This document shows, piece by piece, positions 19,562-30,931 of a DNA stretch of 64,000 bases (positions are counted from its first letter, which is position 1; the number at the start of each line of letters is the position of its first letter). This stretch comes from Bradyrhizobium cenepequi. GTDB taxonomy: Bacteria > Pseudomonadota > Alphaproteobacteria > Rhizobiales > Xanthobacteraceae. The translations under genes were made by a program, and so were the position numbers. The notes below the pieces were generated by a model. It was given only the letters and a program-made list of their open reading frames with translations. It did not search any database and had not been told where the DNA came from. The DNA is taken from assembly GCF_020329485.1 (NCBI RefSeq), contig NZ_JAGKJI010000006.1, positions 1-64,000 on the forward strand, in the 5' to 3' direction.

Positions 19562-20136
19562 AGCGTCCCGTTCCGATTGCAGATCCGGCGCCGCCGCGGC
19601 GGAGGCGTGGGCTCAGCGAAGAGGAACGCGCGCTGTGGGAGAGCGTCGCGAGACAGGTCAAGCCGCTGCGCAAACGCCATTCCGTTGCGAAAGCGCATGC
19701 TGCGCCTGAAGCGGAGACCAAGACTACCGCGAAGCCGGTTGTGGCTGCGAAACCAATTCCGGCCAAATCCGCGCCTGCGCCGCCGCCGCCACCGCTCGCG
19801 CCGCTCGGCCGCCGCGAGCGCGCGCAACTCTCGCGCGGCAAAAAGGAGATCGATGCCCGGCTGGATCTGCATGGCATGACGCAGACGCGCGCGCATCGCG
19901 TGTTGCTTGCGTTCCTCCAGCGCGCGCATAATAGCGGGCTGACTTTTGTGCTCGTCATCACCGGTAAAGGCAAAGCCGGCGGCGCGGATTCTGAGCGCGG
20001 CGTGCTGCGCCGCCAGGTGCCGCAATGGCTCAGTCTGCCCGAATTCCGCGCGCTCGTCGTCGGTTTCGAGGAGGCTCATATCGGCCATGGCGGCGAGGGC
20101 GCGCTTTATGTGCGGGTACGGCGTGCGAGGATTTAG
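19558..20136 (+). CDS. Smr/MutS2-type domain protein
   Basis: The 192-residue protein has a basic, proline-rich and disordered first half and a C-terminal Smr domain. The Smr motifs LDLHGMT and ITGKGK are clear and suggest nucleic-acid binding or nicking. Proteins of this layout are usually annotated as Smr or DUF-type endonucleases; the exact role is unknown. The ATG overlaps the mltA stop as ATGA, showing translational coupling. It is the last gene of the plus-strand run before hslU. Confidence 0.85.
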   Translation: MKRPVPIADPAPPRRRRGLSEEERALWESVARQVKPLRKRHSVAKAHAAPEAETKTTAKPVVAAKPIPAKSAPAPPPPPLAPLGRRERAQLSRGKKEIDARLDLHGMTQTRAHRVLLAFLQRAHNSGLTFVLVITGKGKAGGADSERGVLRRQVPQWLSLPEFRALVVGFEEAHIGHGGEGALYVRVRRARI

Positions 20137-20152
20137 CTAGTCACTGCAATCC

Positions 20153-20240
20153 GTAGCCCGGGTGAGGCGAAGCACAACCCGGGACAGTTTCCACCGCGGA
20201 TCGACCTGCCCTGGATTACGCTTCGCTCCATCCGGGCTAC
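20153..20240. repeat. Palindromic repeat, family C
   Basis: Imperfect inverted repeat with GTAGCCCGGGTGAGGCGAAG on the left and CTTCGCTCCATCCGGGCTAC on the right. It lies between convergent smr and hslU, where it could serve as a bidirectional transcript end. Confidence 0.75.
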
Positions 20241-20247
20241 AATTGGC

Positions 20248-21549
20248 TTACAGAATGAACCGACTCAGGTCGGCGTTCTTGGCGAGGTCGCCGACATGCT
20301 TGCGCACATAGTCGGCATCGACTGTGATGGTCTCGCCGTGGCGGTCGGGCGCGGTGAAGGAAATCTCGTCCAGCACCCGCTCCATCACCGTCTGCAGCCG
20401 CCGCGCGCCGATATTCTCGACGGTGGAATTGACGGCAACCGCGACGTCGGCGAGTTCGTCGATGGCGTCGTCGCTGATGTCCAACTTCACGCCTTCGGTC
20501 TGCATCAGCGCGACATATTGCTTGATCAGGGATGCCTCGGGTTCGGTCAGGATCCGGCGCATGTCGTCTCGCGACAGCGCCTGCAGCTCGACGCGAATCG
20601 GCAGGCGGCCCTGCAACTCCGGCAGCAGGTCGGAAGGCTTTGCGATATGGAATGCGCCGGAGGCGATGAAAAGGATGTGATCGGTCTTCACCGGGCCGTG
20701 CTTGGTTGTAACAGTGGTGCCCTCGATCAGCGGCAACAGGTCGCGCTGCACGCCTTCGCGCGAGACGTCGCCACCGGCGCGATTCTCGCGCACGCAGATC
20801 TTGTCGATCTCGTCGAGGAACACGATGCCGTTGTTCTCGACCGCGTTGATTGCTTCCTGCACCAACTGGTCGGTATCGAGCAGCTTGTCGGATTCCTCGT
20901 TGACGAGGATTTCGTGCGAGCCCGCCACCGTCAGACGTCGGGTCTTGGTGCGGCCACCCATCTTGCCGAAGATGTCGCCGATTGAAATGGCGCCCATCTG
21001 TGCGCCGGGCATGCCCGGGATCTCGAACATCGGGAAGCCGCCGGAGGACTGCGTCTCGATCTCGATCTCCTTGTCGTTCAATTCGCCGGCGCGCAATTTC
21101 TTGCGGAAGGATTCGCGCGTCGCCGGGCTCGAGGCTGGCCCGACCAGGGCATCGAGCACGCGTTCCTCGGCGGCAAGCTGCGCACGCGCCTGCACATCCT
21201 TGCGCTTGCGCTCGCGGATCAGCGCGATCGCGACCTCGACGAGATCGCGCACGATCTGCTCGACGTCGCGGCCGACATAGCCGACTTCGGTGAATTTTGT
21301 GGCCTCGACCTTGAGGAACGGCGCGCCGGCAAGCTTTGCCAATCGTCGTGCGATTTCCGTCTTGCCGACGCCGGTTGGCCCGATCATCAGGATATTCTTC
21401 GGCAGCACTTCCTCGCGCAGGGAACCGGAGAGCTGCAGCCGCCGCCAGCGGTTGCGCAAGGCGATGGAGACTGCGCGCTTGGCGTCGGCCTGTCCGACGA
21501 TGAAACGGTCGAGTTCGGAAACGATTTCGCGGGGGGAGAAGTCGGTCAT
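20248..21549 (-). CDS. hslU: ATP-dependent protease ATPase subunit HslU
   Basis: AAA+ unfoldase that feeds substrates to the HslV peptidase. The 433-residue protein has Walker [10 protein letters not shown], Walker [11 protein letters not shown], an I domain in the middle, and the C-terminus DLSRFIL whose tail inserts into HslV. ATG start at 21549. It is separated from hslV by a GNAT gene, an uncommon interruption of the usual hslVU pair, though transcription is in the same direction. Confidence 0.97.
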   Translation of the reverse strand: MTDFSPREIVSELDRFIVGQADAKRAVSIALRNRWRRLQLSGSLREEVLPKNILMIGPTGVGKTEIARRLAKLAGAPFLKVEATKFTEVGYVGRDVEQIVRDLVEVAIALIRERKRKDVQARAQLAAEERVLDALVGPASSPATRESFRKKLRAGELNDKEIEIETQSSGGFPMFEIPGMPGAQMGAISIGDIFGKMGGRTKTRRLTVAGSHEILVNEESDKLLDTDQLVQEAINAVENNGIVFLDEIDKICVRENRAGGDVSREGVQRDLLPLIEGTTVTTKHGPVKTDHILFIASGAFHIAKPSDLLPELQGRLPIRVELQALSRDDMRRILTEPEASLIKQYVALMQTEGVKLDISDDAIDELADVAVAVNSTVENIGARRLQTVMERVLDEISFTAPDRHGETITVDADYVRKHVGDLAKNADLSRFIL

Positions 21550-21638
21550 GTCATCTAGCTAGGGGTTGAGGGCTGCGAGAGCAAGCTGAGGTTAGATCGC
21601 CGGCGGGCCGGAAATCATGTCGAGTTCGTAACCTGCGG

Positions 21639-22124
21639 TCATGCGTCACAGACCATCAACAGAGCTGGACCGTCAGGCGTGTCGATCATGCGGACTTTCT
21701 CAAATCCTGCCTTCTCATAGGCGCGCACGGCGCGGGCGTTGTCAGGATCGGGATCGGTGACGATGCGCGGCGCGCCCTGCCCTAACCGGTCGCTGACGAA
21801 GCGGCGGATCAACGCCGAGCCGTGTCCGCGCCCGATCATGTCGGGCTCGCCGATGAAGAGATCGATGCCGCGCGTGCCTTCCGGGTGTGCTCCGAAGCCT
21901 TCGTTCCAGGCGGTCAGGTCGTAGCACTGGATGTAGCCGAAATCGCTGCCATCGGCTGACACGATGAACTGGTCCATCGCCGGCTCATCGAGATCACCAC
22001 TCACCAGCGCATATTGCTCGGATGGATCGCCCCACCATTCCCGGACATGCGGCAGCGCCAGCCAGCGCCCGATCAGCGCAAGGTCGGCCGTCGTCATCTC
22101 CCGGAAGGCATAGGCGGGTGTCAC
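21639..22124 (-). CDS. GNAT acetyltransferase (AAC(6')-like)
   Basis: The 161-residue protein fits the Acetyltransf_8 group that includes aminoglycoside 6'-N-acetyltransferases. Motifs are HVREWWGDP near the N-terminus, IDLFIGEPDMIGRGHGSALI with the acetyl-CoA loop, and VTDPDPDNARAVRAYEKAGF near the end. Its true substrate is unknown; drug resistance is not implied. It lies between hslV (3 bases away) and hslU, so it is probably co-expressed with the protease. Confidence 0.8.
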   Translation of the reverse strand: MTPAYAFREMTTADLALIGRWLALPHVREWWGDPSEQYALVSGDLDEPAMDQFIVSADGSDFGYIQCYDLTAWNEGFGAHPEGTRGIDLFIGEPDMIGRGHGSALIRRFVSDRLGQGAPRIVTDPDPDNARAVRAYEKAGFEKVRMIDTPDGPALLMVCDA

Positions 22125-22127
22125 GGT

Positions 22128-22685
22128 TCAGCCGCCCAGCGTCTCGATTGTCACATTCCTGTTGGTGTAGACGCAGATATCGGCGGCGATATCGAGCGCG
22201 CGGCGCACGATCGCCTCGGCGTCCTTGTCGCTGTCGATCAGGGCGCGCGCCGCGGCCAGCGCGTAATTGCCGCCGGAGCCGATCGCCATGACGCCGGCCT
22301 CCGGCTCCAGCACGTCACCGGTTCCCGTGAGGACGAGGGAGACGTCCCTGTCGGCGACAATCATCATCGCCTCCAGCCGCCGCAGATAGCGGTCGGTCCG
22401 CCAGTCCTTGGCCAGCTCCACGGCCGCTCGGGTCAATTGCCCCGGATATTGCTCCAGCTTGCTTTCCAGTCGCTCGAACAGCGTGAAGGCGTCGGCGGTG
22501 GCGCCGGCAAAGCCGCCGATCACGTCGCCCTTGCCGATTCTGCGCACTTTCTTCGCATTGGCCTTGATCACGGTCTGGCCGATCGAGACCTGGCCGTCGC
22601 CGCCGATCACCACCTTGCCGCCCTTGCGGACGGTTACGATCGTGGTGCCGTGCCAGACGGTCGGCTCGTTTGGGGATGCTTGCAT
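22128..22685 (-). CDS. hslV: ATP-dependent protease peptidase subunit HslV
   Basis: Proteasome-like threonine peptidase. The 185-residue precursor has a short propeptide ending in HG before [10 protein letters not shown], so the first Thr becomes the nucleophile. [11 protein letters not shown] and the glycine-rich [14 protein letters not shown] are typical. ATG at 22685. It is divergent from hisB; the 184-base gap between them should hold both promoters, and I see no obvious RpoH motif there. Confidence 0.96.
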   Translation of the reverse strand: MQASPNEPTVWHGTTIVTVRKGGKVVIGGDGQVSIGQTVIKANAKKVRRIGKGDVIGGFAGATADAFTLFERLESKLEQYPGQLTRAAVELAKDWRTDRYLRRLEAMMIVADRDVSLVLTGTGDVLEPEAGVMAIGSGGNYALAAARALIDSDKDAEAIVRRALDIAADICVYTNRNVTIETLGG

Positions 22686-22869
22686 TGGGGATACCTCTTC
22701 GTCCGAGCAGATTTAGGCGGTCGGCCAGTGGCTTACAATCGGGCCATTCCAAGCGTTTTTTGGTCACCATGGCCGCAACTTGGCCGTTTTTGGCGTCATC
22801 CCGCAGTAGCGAAGGGGTCACCGGCCTGTTAAAAGACGCCCGTTTTCGGCACGGGAAAGCTCAATTTTC

Positions 22870-23463
22870 ATGCGCACGGCGACGATCAAGCGCAAGACCA
22901 AGGAGACCGACATCGAGGTGGCGGTAAACCTCGACGGGTCGGGTGTGTCCCAGGTTTCGACCGGGATCGGCTTCTTTGACCATATGCTCGATCTCCTGGC
23001 GCGACATTCGCGCATCGACATCACGGTCAACGCCGAGGGTGATCTCCATGTCGACCACCACCACACCACCGAGGATGTCGGGATTGCGCTCGGACAGGCC
23101 GTGAAACAGGCACTCGGCAACATGGCCGGGATCACCCGCTATGCCTCGATCCACATGCCAATGGACGAAACACTGTCGCGTGTGGTGATCGACATTTCCG
23201 GCCGTCCGGTGCTGGTGTTCAAGGTCGCCTTCTCCCGCGACAAGATCGGCGAGTTCGACACCGAGCTGGTGCGCGAATGGTTCAATGCCTTCGCGATGAA
23301 CGCCGGCGTGACTTTGCACGTCGAGACCCTATATGGCGAGAACAGCCATCATATCGCCGAATCCTGTTTCAAGGGTCTTGCGAGAGCGCTTCGCGCGGCT
23401 GTCGCGATCGATCCGCAGGCCGCGGGCCAAGTGCCCTCCACCAAGGGCCAGCTCGGCGGCTGA
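22870..23463 (+). CDS. hisB: Imidazoleglycerol-phosphate dehydratase
   Basis: Dehydrates imidazole-glycerol phosphate in histidine synthesis. The 197-residue single-function enzyme has the two manganese-binding repeats: [10 protein letters not shown] in the first half and [19 protein letters not shown] in the second. ATG start at 22870. It opens the his cluster hisB-DUF2628-hisH-hisA-hisF-hisE. A degenerate copy of the GCATGATCC repeat follows it, which may partly separate it from the downstream genes. Confidence 0.97.
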   Translation: MRTATIKRKTKETDIEVAVNLDGSGVSQVSTGIGFFDHMLDLLARHSRIDITVNAEGDLHVDHHHTTEDVGIALGQAVKQALGNMAGITRYASIHMPMDETLSRVVIDISGRPVLVFKVAFSRDKIGEFDTELVREWFNAFAMNAGVTLHVETLYGENSHHIAESCFKGLARALRAAVAIDPQAAGQVPSTKGQLGG

Positions 23464-23469
23464 TCTCCC

Positions 23470-23548
23470 GAGCATGGTCCGGAAAGCTCAGTCCCGGCTT
23501 TCCCTCGCGACAAACGCGAAGCGTTTGCGCGGGGATCATGTCCAAACA
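23470..23548. repeat. Degenerate family D palindromic repeat
   Basis: A worn copy of the GCATGATCCGGAAAAGTGG element: GCATGGTCCGGAAAG on the left and GGGGATCATGTCCAAAC on the right, with an inserted TCGCGACAAACGCGAAGCG arm. It sits between hisB and the DUF2628 gene. Confidence 0.65.
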
Positions 23549-23572
23549 AGAAGTTCGCGGCGGAGATTTTTG

Positions 23573-24103
23573 ATGCCGGTCTACACAGTGCATGTCCCCG
23601 TGGGGAACAATGTTGATCTTGCGGCGACGGACAAGTTCACCTTCGTGCGGGACGGCTTTCATTTCTGGGCGGCGGTTGCGAGCGTGATCTGGCTGGCTTG
23701 GCACCGGCTATGGCTGGCACTGATCGGCTGGGTCGTGCTCATAGCAGCGATTGATTACGGCCTGGCAAAGCTCGGCATCGGCCGCGGCACGATCCTGGCC
23801 GTAGATATCGTGCTGGCGTTGCTATTGGGGTTCGAGGCGGCAAGCGTGAAGCGCTGGACATTGTCGCGCGGCAGATGGCGCCAGCTCGACATCGTCGTGG
23901 CCGATGACGAGGAATCCGCCGAGCGCCGCTTTTTCGATCGCTGGACCGCAACGCATCGTGGCCTCGTCAACGACCAGCGGTCGGTCGATCGCGGCGGCCC
24001 GCCGCCGCCGCGCAACATTCCCGGCCAGCCGTTCTCCAAGCCGCCGCCGCTACCACAGGGCGGCATCATCGGGTTATTTCCAGAGCCGGGAGGATCGCGA
24101 TGA
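23573..24103 (+). CDS. DUF2628-type membrane protein
   Basis: 176-residue protein beginning [13 protein letters not shown]. Two or three hydrophobic helices lie at about residues 35-85, including [27 protein letters not shown], split by short loops. The C-terminal part is soluble and proline-rich ([18 protein letters not shown]). The family is of unknown function and often sits in the his cluster of Rhizobiales. Its stop overlaps the hisH start by four bases (ATGA), so it is translated with hisH; a histidine-related role is only inferred from position. Confidence 0.75.
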   Translation: MPVYTVHVPVGNNVDLAATDKFTFVRDGFHFWAAVASVIWLAWHRLWLALIGWVVLIAAIDYGLAKLGIGRGTILAVDIVLALLLGFEAASVKRWTLSRGRWRQLDIVVADDEESAERRFFDRWTATHRGLVNDQRSVDRGGPPPPRNIPGQPFSKPPPLPQGGIIGLFPEPGGSR

Positions 24104-24750
24104 CGGTTGCCATCATCGATTATGGCTCCGGCAACCTGCACTCGGCGGCGAAAGCGTTCGAGCGCGCCGCGCGCAGCATGGAAGATCCGCAGAAGATCAT
24201 GGTGACGCGCGATCCCGACGCGGTATTCCGGGCCGACCGCATCGTGCTGCCGGGCGTCGGCGCCTTCGCCGATTGCCGCAGGGGCGTCGATTCGCTCGAC
24301 GGCATGCTCGAGGCTCTCACGGAAGCCGTGCGGGTCAAGGCGCGGCCGTTCTTCGGCATCTGCGTCGGCATGCAGTTGATGGCGACGCGCGGCAAGGAGC
24401 ATGTGACGACCGAGGGCTTCAACTGGGTCGCTGGCGACGTCGAAAAGATCCAGCCGCGTGAGGAGAACCTGAAGATTCCGCACATGGGCTGGAACACGCT
24501 CGAGATGCTCCGCGAGCACCCGGTGCTGGAGCGCCTGCCGCTGGGGCCGGACGGCCGCCACGCTTATTTCGTGCACTCCTATCACCTCAATGCGGCCAAC
24601 GAGCAGGACGTGCTCGCGCGCGCCGATTACGGCGGGCCGGTCACGGCCGTGGTCGCCAAGGACACCGCGATCGGTACGCAGTTTCACCCCGAGAAGAGCC
24701 AGCGCTTCGGATTGGCGCTGATCTCGAATTTCCTGAAGTGGAAGCCGTGA
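24100..24750 (+). CDS. hisH: Imidazole glycerol phosphate synthase, glutaminase subunit
   Basis: Releases ammonia from glutamine for HisF. The 216-residue class I glutamine amidotransferase has the nucleophile motif [10 protein letters not shown] and the His-Glu pair in TQFHPEKS. The N-terminus [11 protein letters not shown] is diagnostic. ATG 24100 overlaps the DUF2628 stop; its own stop overlaps the hisA GTG as GTGA. Tight coupling suggests stoichiometric production of the pathway enzymes. Confidence 0.97.
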   Translation: MTVAIIDYGSGNLHSAAKAFERAARSMEDPQKIMVTRDPDAVFRADRIVLPGVGAFADCRRGVDSLDGMLEALTEAVRVKARPFFGICVGMQLMATRGKEHVTTEGFNWVAGDVEKIQPREENLKIPHMGWNTLEMLREHPVLERLPLGPDGRHAYFVHSYHLNAANEQDVLARADYGGPVTAVVAKDTAIGTQFHPEKSQRFGLALISNFLKWKP

Positions 24751-25478
24751 TCCTCTTTCCTGCCATTGACCTGAAGAACGGGCAATGCGTGCGCCTGGAG
24801 CAGGGCGACATGGCGCGCGCCACCGTGTTCAATCTCGATCCGGCGGCGCAGGCGCGTTCCTTTGCAGCTCAGGGGTTCGAATATCTGCACGTGGTCGATC
24901 TCGACGGCGCCTTCGCCGGCAAGCCGATGAATGCGCAGGCCGTCGAGGCGATGCTGAAGGCGGTCACGATGCCGGTGCAGCTTGGCGGCGGCATCCGCGA
25001 TCTCAGGACAGTGGAAGCCTGGCTGGAGAAGGGCGTTGCGCGCGTCATCATCGGCACCGCGGCGGTGCGTGACCCCGAGCTCGTGAAGGGAGCCGCGAAG
25101 AAGTATCCCGGCCGCGTCGCCGTCGGCCTTGATGCGCGTGATGGCAAGGTCGCGGTGCAGGGCTGGGCCGAGACGTCGGAAGTGACTGCGCTCGAGATCG
25201 CCCAGCGTTTCGAGGACGCCGGCGTTGCCGCGATCATCTTCACCGACATCGCCCGCGATGGCCTTTTAAAGGGCCTCAACCTCGATGCCACGATCGCCCT
25301 CGCCGACAGCATCTCGATCCCCGTGATCGCCTCCGGCGGCTTTGCCTCGATCGATGATGTCAAGGCGCTGCTGGAGCCGCGCGCCAGGAAGCTCGCCGGT
25401 GCCATTGTTGGCCGTGCGCTCTACGACGGCCGGCTTGATCCCGACGCGGCGCTGAAGCTGATGCGGGCCGCTGCTTAG
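24747..25478 (+). CDS. hisA: ProFAR isomerase
   Basis: Converts ProFAR to PRFAR by an Amadori rearrangement, using a (beta/alpha)8 barrel. From GTG 24747, overlapping the hisH stop as GTGA, it has 243 residues and begins [12 protein letters not shown] with catalytic Asp8. [12 protein letters not shown] and [11 protein letters not shown] follow, and IFTDIARDG precedes the C-terminal phosphate site. A GTG three codons earlier (24738) is in frame but less likely. hisF follows after 8 bases. Confidence 0.95.
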   Translation: MILFPAIDLKNGQCVRLEQGDMARATVFNLDPAAQARSFAAQGFEYLHVVDLDGAFAGKPMNAQAVEAMLKAVTMPVQLGGGIRDLRTVEAWLEKGVARVIIGTAAVRDPELVKGAAKKYPGRVAVGLDARDGKVAVQGWAETSEVTALEIAQRFEDAGVAAIIFTDIARDGLLKGLNLDATIALADSISIPVIASGGFASIDDVKALLEPRARKLAGAIVGRALYDGRLDPDAALKLMRAAA

Positions 25479-25486
25479 GAGACGAT

Positions 25487-26263
25487 ATGTTCAAGGTCCG
25501 CGTCATCCCCTGCCTCGACGTCAAGGACGGCCGCGTGGTCAAGGGCGTCAATTTCGTCGACCTGCGCGACGCCGGCGATCCCGTGGAAGCGGCGATCGCC
25601 TATGACGCCGCTGGCGCCGACGAGCTTTGTTTCCTCGACATCACCGCCACCCATGAGAACCGCGGCATCATGCTGGGCGTGGTGCGTCGGACTGCGGAAG
25701 CTTGCTTCATGCCACTCACCGTCGGCGGCGGTGTCCGCACCATCGACGACATCCGCACGCTCCTCCGCTCCGGTGCTGACAAGGTGTCGATCAATTCCGC
25801 GGCAGTCAGCCGTCGGGAATTCGTCAAAGAGGGTGCCGAGAAGTTCGGCGAGCAGTGCATCGTGGTCGCGATCGATGCCAAGCGCGTCAACCGTGCCGGC
25901 GGCTCCGACCGGTGGGAGATCTTCACCCATGGCGGGCGCAAGCCGACCGGCATCGATGCGATCGAATATGCCCAGGAGGTGGTCTCGCTCGGCGCCGGCG
26001 AGATCCTGCTGACGTCGATGGATCGGGATGGCACGCGGCAGGGCTTCGATCTGGAGCTGACCCAGGCGATCGCTGACAGTGTTCCCGTACCGGTTATCGC
26101 GTCAGGCGGGGTCGGCAATCTCGACCATCTCGTCGACGGCATCCGGAAGGGTCACGCCACCGCGGTGCTGGCGGCGTCGATATTCCATTTCGGCGAATTT
26201 ACCATCCGCCAAGCCAAGGAGCACATGGTGCGCGCCGGCCTGCCGATGCGTCTTGATCCCTAG
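25487..26263 (+). CDS. hisF: Imidazole glycerol phosphate synthase, cyclase subunit
   Basis: Uses ammonia from HisH to close the imidazole ring, giving IGP and AICAR. The 258-residue barrel has Asp11 in [15 protein letters not shown] and the second catalytic Asp in [22 protein letters not shown] and LTSMDRDGT are the phosphate-binding loops. The TAG stop at 26261-26263 coincides with the edge of a family D palindromic repeat, which then fills most of the gap to hisE. Confidence 0.97.
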   Translation: MFKVRVIPCLDVKDGRVVKGVNFVDLRDAGDPVEAAIAYDAAGADELCFLDITATHENRGIMLGVVRRTAEACFMPLTVGGGVRTIDDIRTLLRSGADKVSINSAAVSRREFVKEGAEKFGEQCIVVAIDAKRVNRAGGSDRWEIFTHGGRKPTGIDAIEYAQEVVSLGAGEILLTSMDRDGTRQGFDLELTQAIADSVPVPVIASGGVGNLDHLVDGIRKGHATAVLAASIFHFGEFTIRQAKEHMVRAGLPMRLDP

Positions 26264-26363
26264 AGCATGATCCGGAAAAGTGGAAACCGGTTTTCCGAAA
26301 GGATCATGCTCAAATGAAGAGACGAGATCATGATCCGATTTCATCCAATCGGATCATGATCTA
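26261..26363. repeat. Family D palindromic repeat with adjacent second palindrome
   Basis: Left part: TAGAGCATGATCCGGAAAAG and CGGTTTTCCGAAAGGATCATG pair as an inverted repeat (26261-26311). Right part: GATCATGATCCGATT and AATCGGATCATGATC form another palindrome at about 26327-26362. The same two-part composite recurs, reversed, at 33713-33810 and, direct, at 46709-46834. The stop codon of hisF is contained in its edge. Confidence 0.85.
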
Positions 26364-26438
26364 GGACTTCCTGTCACAAAAATGCTAAGTCCCTCTGGGG
26401 GGGTGTTGCCGGCGTCCCGCCGGTCTGGGTGCTTGAGT

Positions 26439-26762
26439 ATGTCGCGTTTCACGGTCCACGATCTGGCCGCCATCATCGATGCCCGCGCGGCGTCGGGGGG
26501 AGAGGCGTCCTATACGAAGAAGCTGCTCGACAAGGGCGCCGAGCATTGCGCCAAAAAGCTCGGCGAGGAAGCGGTCGAGACCGTGATCGCTGCGATCGAA
26601 AACGATCGCAATCATCTCATCGCCGAAAGTGCCGATCTGGTGTTTCACCTGCTGGTGCTGCTCAAGGCCCGCGGCGTGAAGCTCGAGGACGTCGAGGCGG
26701 CGCTCGCGCAACGCACATCCATGTCCGGATTGGAAGAGAAAGCGGCGCGCAAGCGCGACTAG
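26439..26762 (+). CDS. hisE: Phosphoribosyl-ATP pyrophosphatase
   Basis: Hydrolyses PR-ATP to PR-AMP in the second step of histidine synthesis. The 107-residue all-helical MazG-like protein has KKLGEEAVETVIAA and ESADLVFHLLVLL, the metal-binding helices. hisI is not fused and not in the window. ATG at 26439; an upstream in-frame extension to 26382 has no family match. The TAG stop abuts another family D repeat. Confidence 0.95.
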   Translation: MSRFTVHDLAAIIDARAASGGEASYTKKLLDKGAEHCAKKLGEEAVETVIAAIENDRNHLIAESADLVFHLLVLLKARGVKLEDVEAALAQRTSMSGLEEKAARKRD

Positions 26763-26811
26763 GGCATGATCCGGAAAAGTGGGCACCGGTTTTCCGAAAA
26801 GATCATGCCCA
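26760..26811. repeat. Family D palindromic repeat
   Basis: TAGGGCATGATCCGGAAAAG paired with CGAAAAGATCATGCCC; simple form without the second palindrome. It begins at the hisE stop codon and lies before coaA. Confidence 0.85.
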
Positions 26812-26837
26812 AGCGATAGTTCAATTAGGGCACGGCC

Positions 26838-27794
26838 ATGGATATTCAGGCACCCGACCAGCAGTATAATCCATACCGGATCTTCTCGCGCGAGCAATGG
26901 GCGAAGCTGCGCGACGACACGCCGATGACGCTGGAGCCAGGCGAATTCGAGCGGTTACGCTCGATGCACGATCGGCTCGACATCCACGAAGTCGAGGACA
27001 TCTATCTGCCGCTGTCGCGCCTGCTTTCGATCTATGTCGACGCCACGCAGCGGCTCTTTTACGCGCAGCGCCAGTTCCTCGCCATCCAGGACCGCAAGAT
27101 GCCCTATATCATCGGCGTCGCGGGCTCGGTCGCGGTAGGCAAGTCCACCACCGCACGCGTGCTGCAGGCGCTGCTCGCGCGCTGGTCGCCGCGGCCCAAG
27201 GTCGACCTCGTTACCACAGACGGCTTCCTCTATCCCAACGCCGTGCTCGAGCGCTTGGGAATGATGCAGAAGAAGGGCTTTCCGGAAAGCTACGACCAGG
27301 CGCTGCTGCTGTCGTTCTTGAGCGACATCAAGGCCGGACGGCGTCCGGTGCGCGCGCCGGTTTATTCGCACCTGACCTACGACATCGTTCCGAACCAGTT
27401 CGTCGAGATCGATCGTCCCGACATCCTGATCGTCGAGGGCGTCAATGTGCTGCAGACGAGCCGCTTGCCGCGCGACGGCAAGGCCGTGCCGGTGGTTTCC
27501 GACTTCTTCGATTTCTCTGTCTATATCGATGCCGACGAGCCGGTGTTGCGCGAGTGGTACGTCACGCGCTTCCTTGCGCTGCGCGACACCGCGTTCCACG
27601 ATCCTCGATCCTATTTCCACCGCTACGCAGTGCTGTCGGACGAAGAGGCGACCGCCACCGCGATCGCGATCTGGGAACGCACCAACCGCGCCAATCTCGA
27701 GGACAACATCCTCCCGACCCGCCCGCGCGCCACGCTGATCCTGAAGAAGGGCGCCGACCACGTGGTGGAGACAGTCGCGCTACGGCGGTTGTAA
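26838..27794 (+). CDS. coaA: Type I pantothenate kinase
   Basis: Commits pantothenate to coenzyme A synthesis. The 318-residue protein has the P-loop GSVAVGKST, then [12 protein letters not shown] and GFPESYDQ, hallmarks of the CoA-inhibited type I enzyme. [11 protein letters not shown] is the Walker B-like region. ATG at 26838. It ends the his cluster, an order common in Rhizobiales. A long palindrome follows before the convergent histidine kinase gene. Confidence 0.96.
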   Translation: MDIQAPDQQYNPYRIFSREQWAKLRDDTPMTLEPGEFERLRSMHDRLDIHEVEDIYLPLSRLLSIYVDATQRLFYAQRQFLAIQDRKMPYIIGVAGSVAVGKSTTARVLQALLARWSPRPKVDLVTTDGFLYPNAVLERLGMMQKKGFPESYDQALLLSFLSDIKAGRRPVRAPVYSHLTYDIVPNQFVEIDRPDILIVEGVNVLQTSRLPRDGKAVPVVSDFFDFSVYIDADEPVLREWYVTRFLALRDTAFHDPRSYFHRYAVLSDEEATATAIAIWERTNRANLEDNILPTRPRATLILKKGADHVVETVALRRL

Positions 27795-27800
27795 TTCGGT

Positions 27801-27922
27801 GTCGTCCCCGCGAAAGCGGGAACCCATAACCACAGGCGGTTGTTGTGGTGCGACCGAGCGGTTGCTGCGGGGCATACAACAAAGGCCTGTGGTTATGGGT
27901 CGCGGCTCAAGGCCGGGACGAC
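27801..27922. repeat. Long palindromic repeat, family E
   Basis: Arms at 27801-27837 (GTCGTCCCCGCGAAAGCGGG, then AACCCATAACCACAGGC) and 27885-27922 (GCCTGTGGTTATGGGT, then GGCCGGGACGAC) are nearly complementary. It lies between convergent coaA and the histidine kinase and probably acts as a shared transcript end. Confidence 0.8.
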
Positions 27923-27928
27923 GGTGTG

Positions 27929-30172
<2,244 letters not shown>

Positions 30173-30327
30173 CGCCGATCCCCTGATCACCTGCTTGAAG
30201 GCTGGTGGCTTGAGCCGCCTTTGCATATTGGGTCGACGATGCGTCGGCGACCTTGCAAAGTGCTTGAAACCGCCTTCCGTTCTCACCCGCGATGCGAACA
30301 GGGTTGATAAAGGGTTAATGAGTGTTG

Positions 30328-30795
30328 CTAGAGCGAAGCCGCCTGCAGGCGGCGGTGCCCGCCATGCGCGCCGACGATCAGCGCTGCAGCATCGCGCACC
30401 GAGAAGCTCTTCGAACGGACAAAGATCCGGTAATCGGCCGGACCATCCTGGGCAAGATAGATCACAGGGTCGGTCGTGGCGGGATTGGGCGAGATCGCCA
30501 CCAGTTGCGGCACGCCGTTGCTCTCGCAGGCGCCGGATTCAGTATCGTCGATATCATCGATGACGGCGAAATCGGCGGCTTCCGCGCTATCGGAGATCTC
30601 GACCCGCACGGTGGCAGCGGCCGGGTCATCCGTGAAGCCGACATGGAGTTGCGCGAGCCAGGGGAGCGACGCGATCTGGACGGTGGCGCCGCCGGCCTCG
30701 ATGCAGGGGTGTGGGCCTGGCAGGAACTCACTGCGGGCAACGAGCGCAAAGGCGGCCAGCGGTACGACCGAGGCCAAGATCTTCAAACGCAACAT
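30328..30795 (-). CDS. Small secreted hypothetical protein
   Basis: About 155 residues with an N-terminal signal peptide (LKILASVVPLAAFALVARS). The mature part is acidic in the middle (VRVEISDSAEAADFAVIDDI) and has two Cys. It ends in a basic tail with GAHGGHRRLQAASL. I recognise no family. A start four codons upstream (30807) is equally possible. It lies between the histidine kinase and comM on the same strand; whether it is linked to either is unclear. A kinase-associated periplasmic sensor part would be speculation. Confidence 0.6.
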   Translation of the reverse strand: MLRLKILASVVPLAAFALVARSEFLPGPHPCIEAGGATVQIASLPWLAQLHVGFTDDPAAATVRVEISDSAEAADFAVIDDIDDTESGACESNGVPQLVAISPNPATTDPVIYLAQDGPADYRIFVRSKSFSVRDAAALIVGAHGGHRRLQAASL

Positions 30796-30875
30796 GATAC
30801 CACTCACTCAACCAAAGCCGGCGAGGACTGCGCAGACTTATGGTTGGTGGAGGGTAAAGCGAACTGGTTACTTTC

Positions 30876-30931
30876 GCGTTGACGCGTTTTCTTCACGCGA
30901 ACCGGTGTCCACTTCGCTCGAAAACGCTCTA
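30876..30931. repeat. Palindromic repeat, family F, at comM stop
   Basis: On the minus strand the element runs TAGAGCGTTTTCGAGCG, then GTGGACACCGGTTCGCGTG, then AAACGCG. It resembles family D in layout (TAGAGC edge, GTGGACACCGGTT core). It includes the comM stop codon TAG at 30929-30931. Confidence 0.7.

Noticed and set aside
22686..22869. Possible RpoH promoter for hslV
   Set aside because: A CTTG is present on the minus strand, but no CYTATNT follows at 17 or 18 bases.
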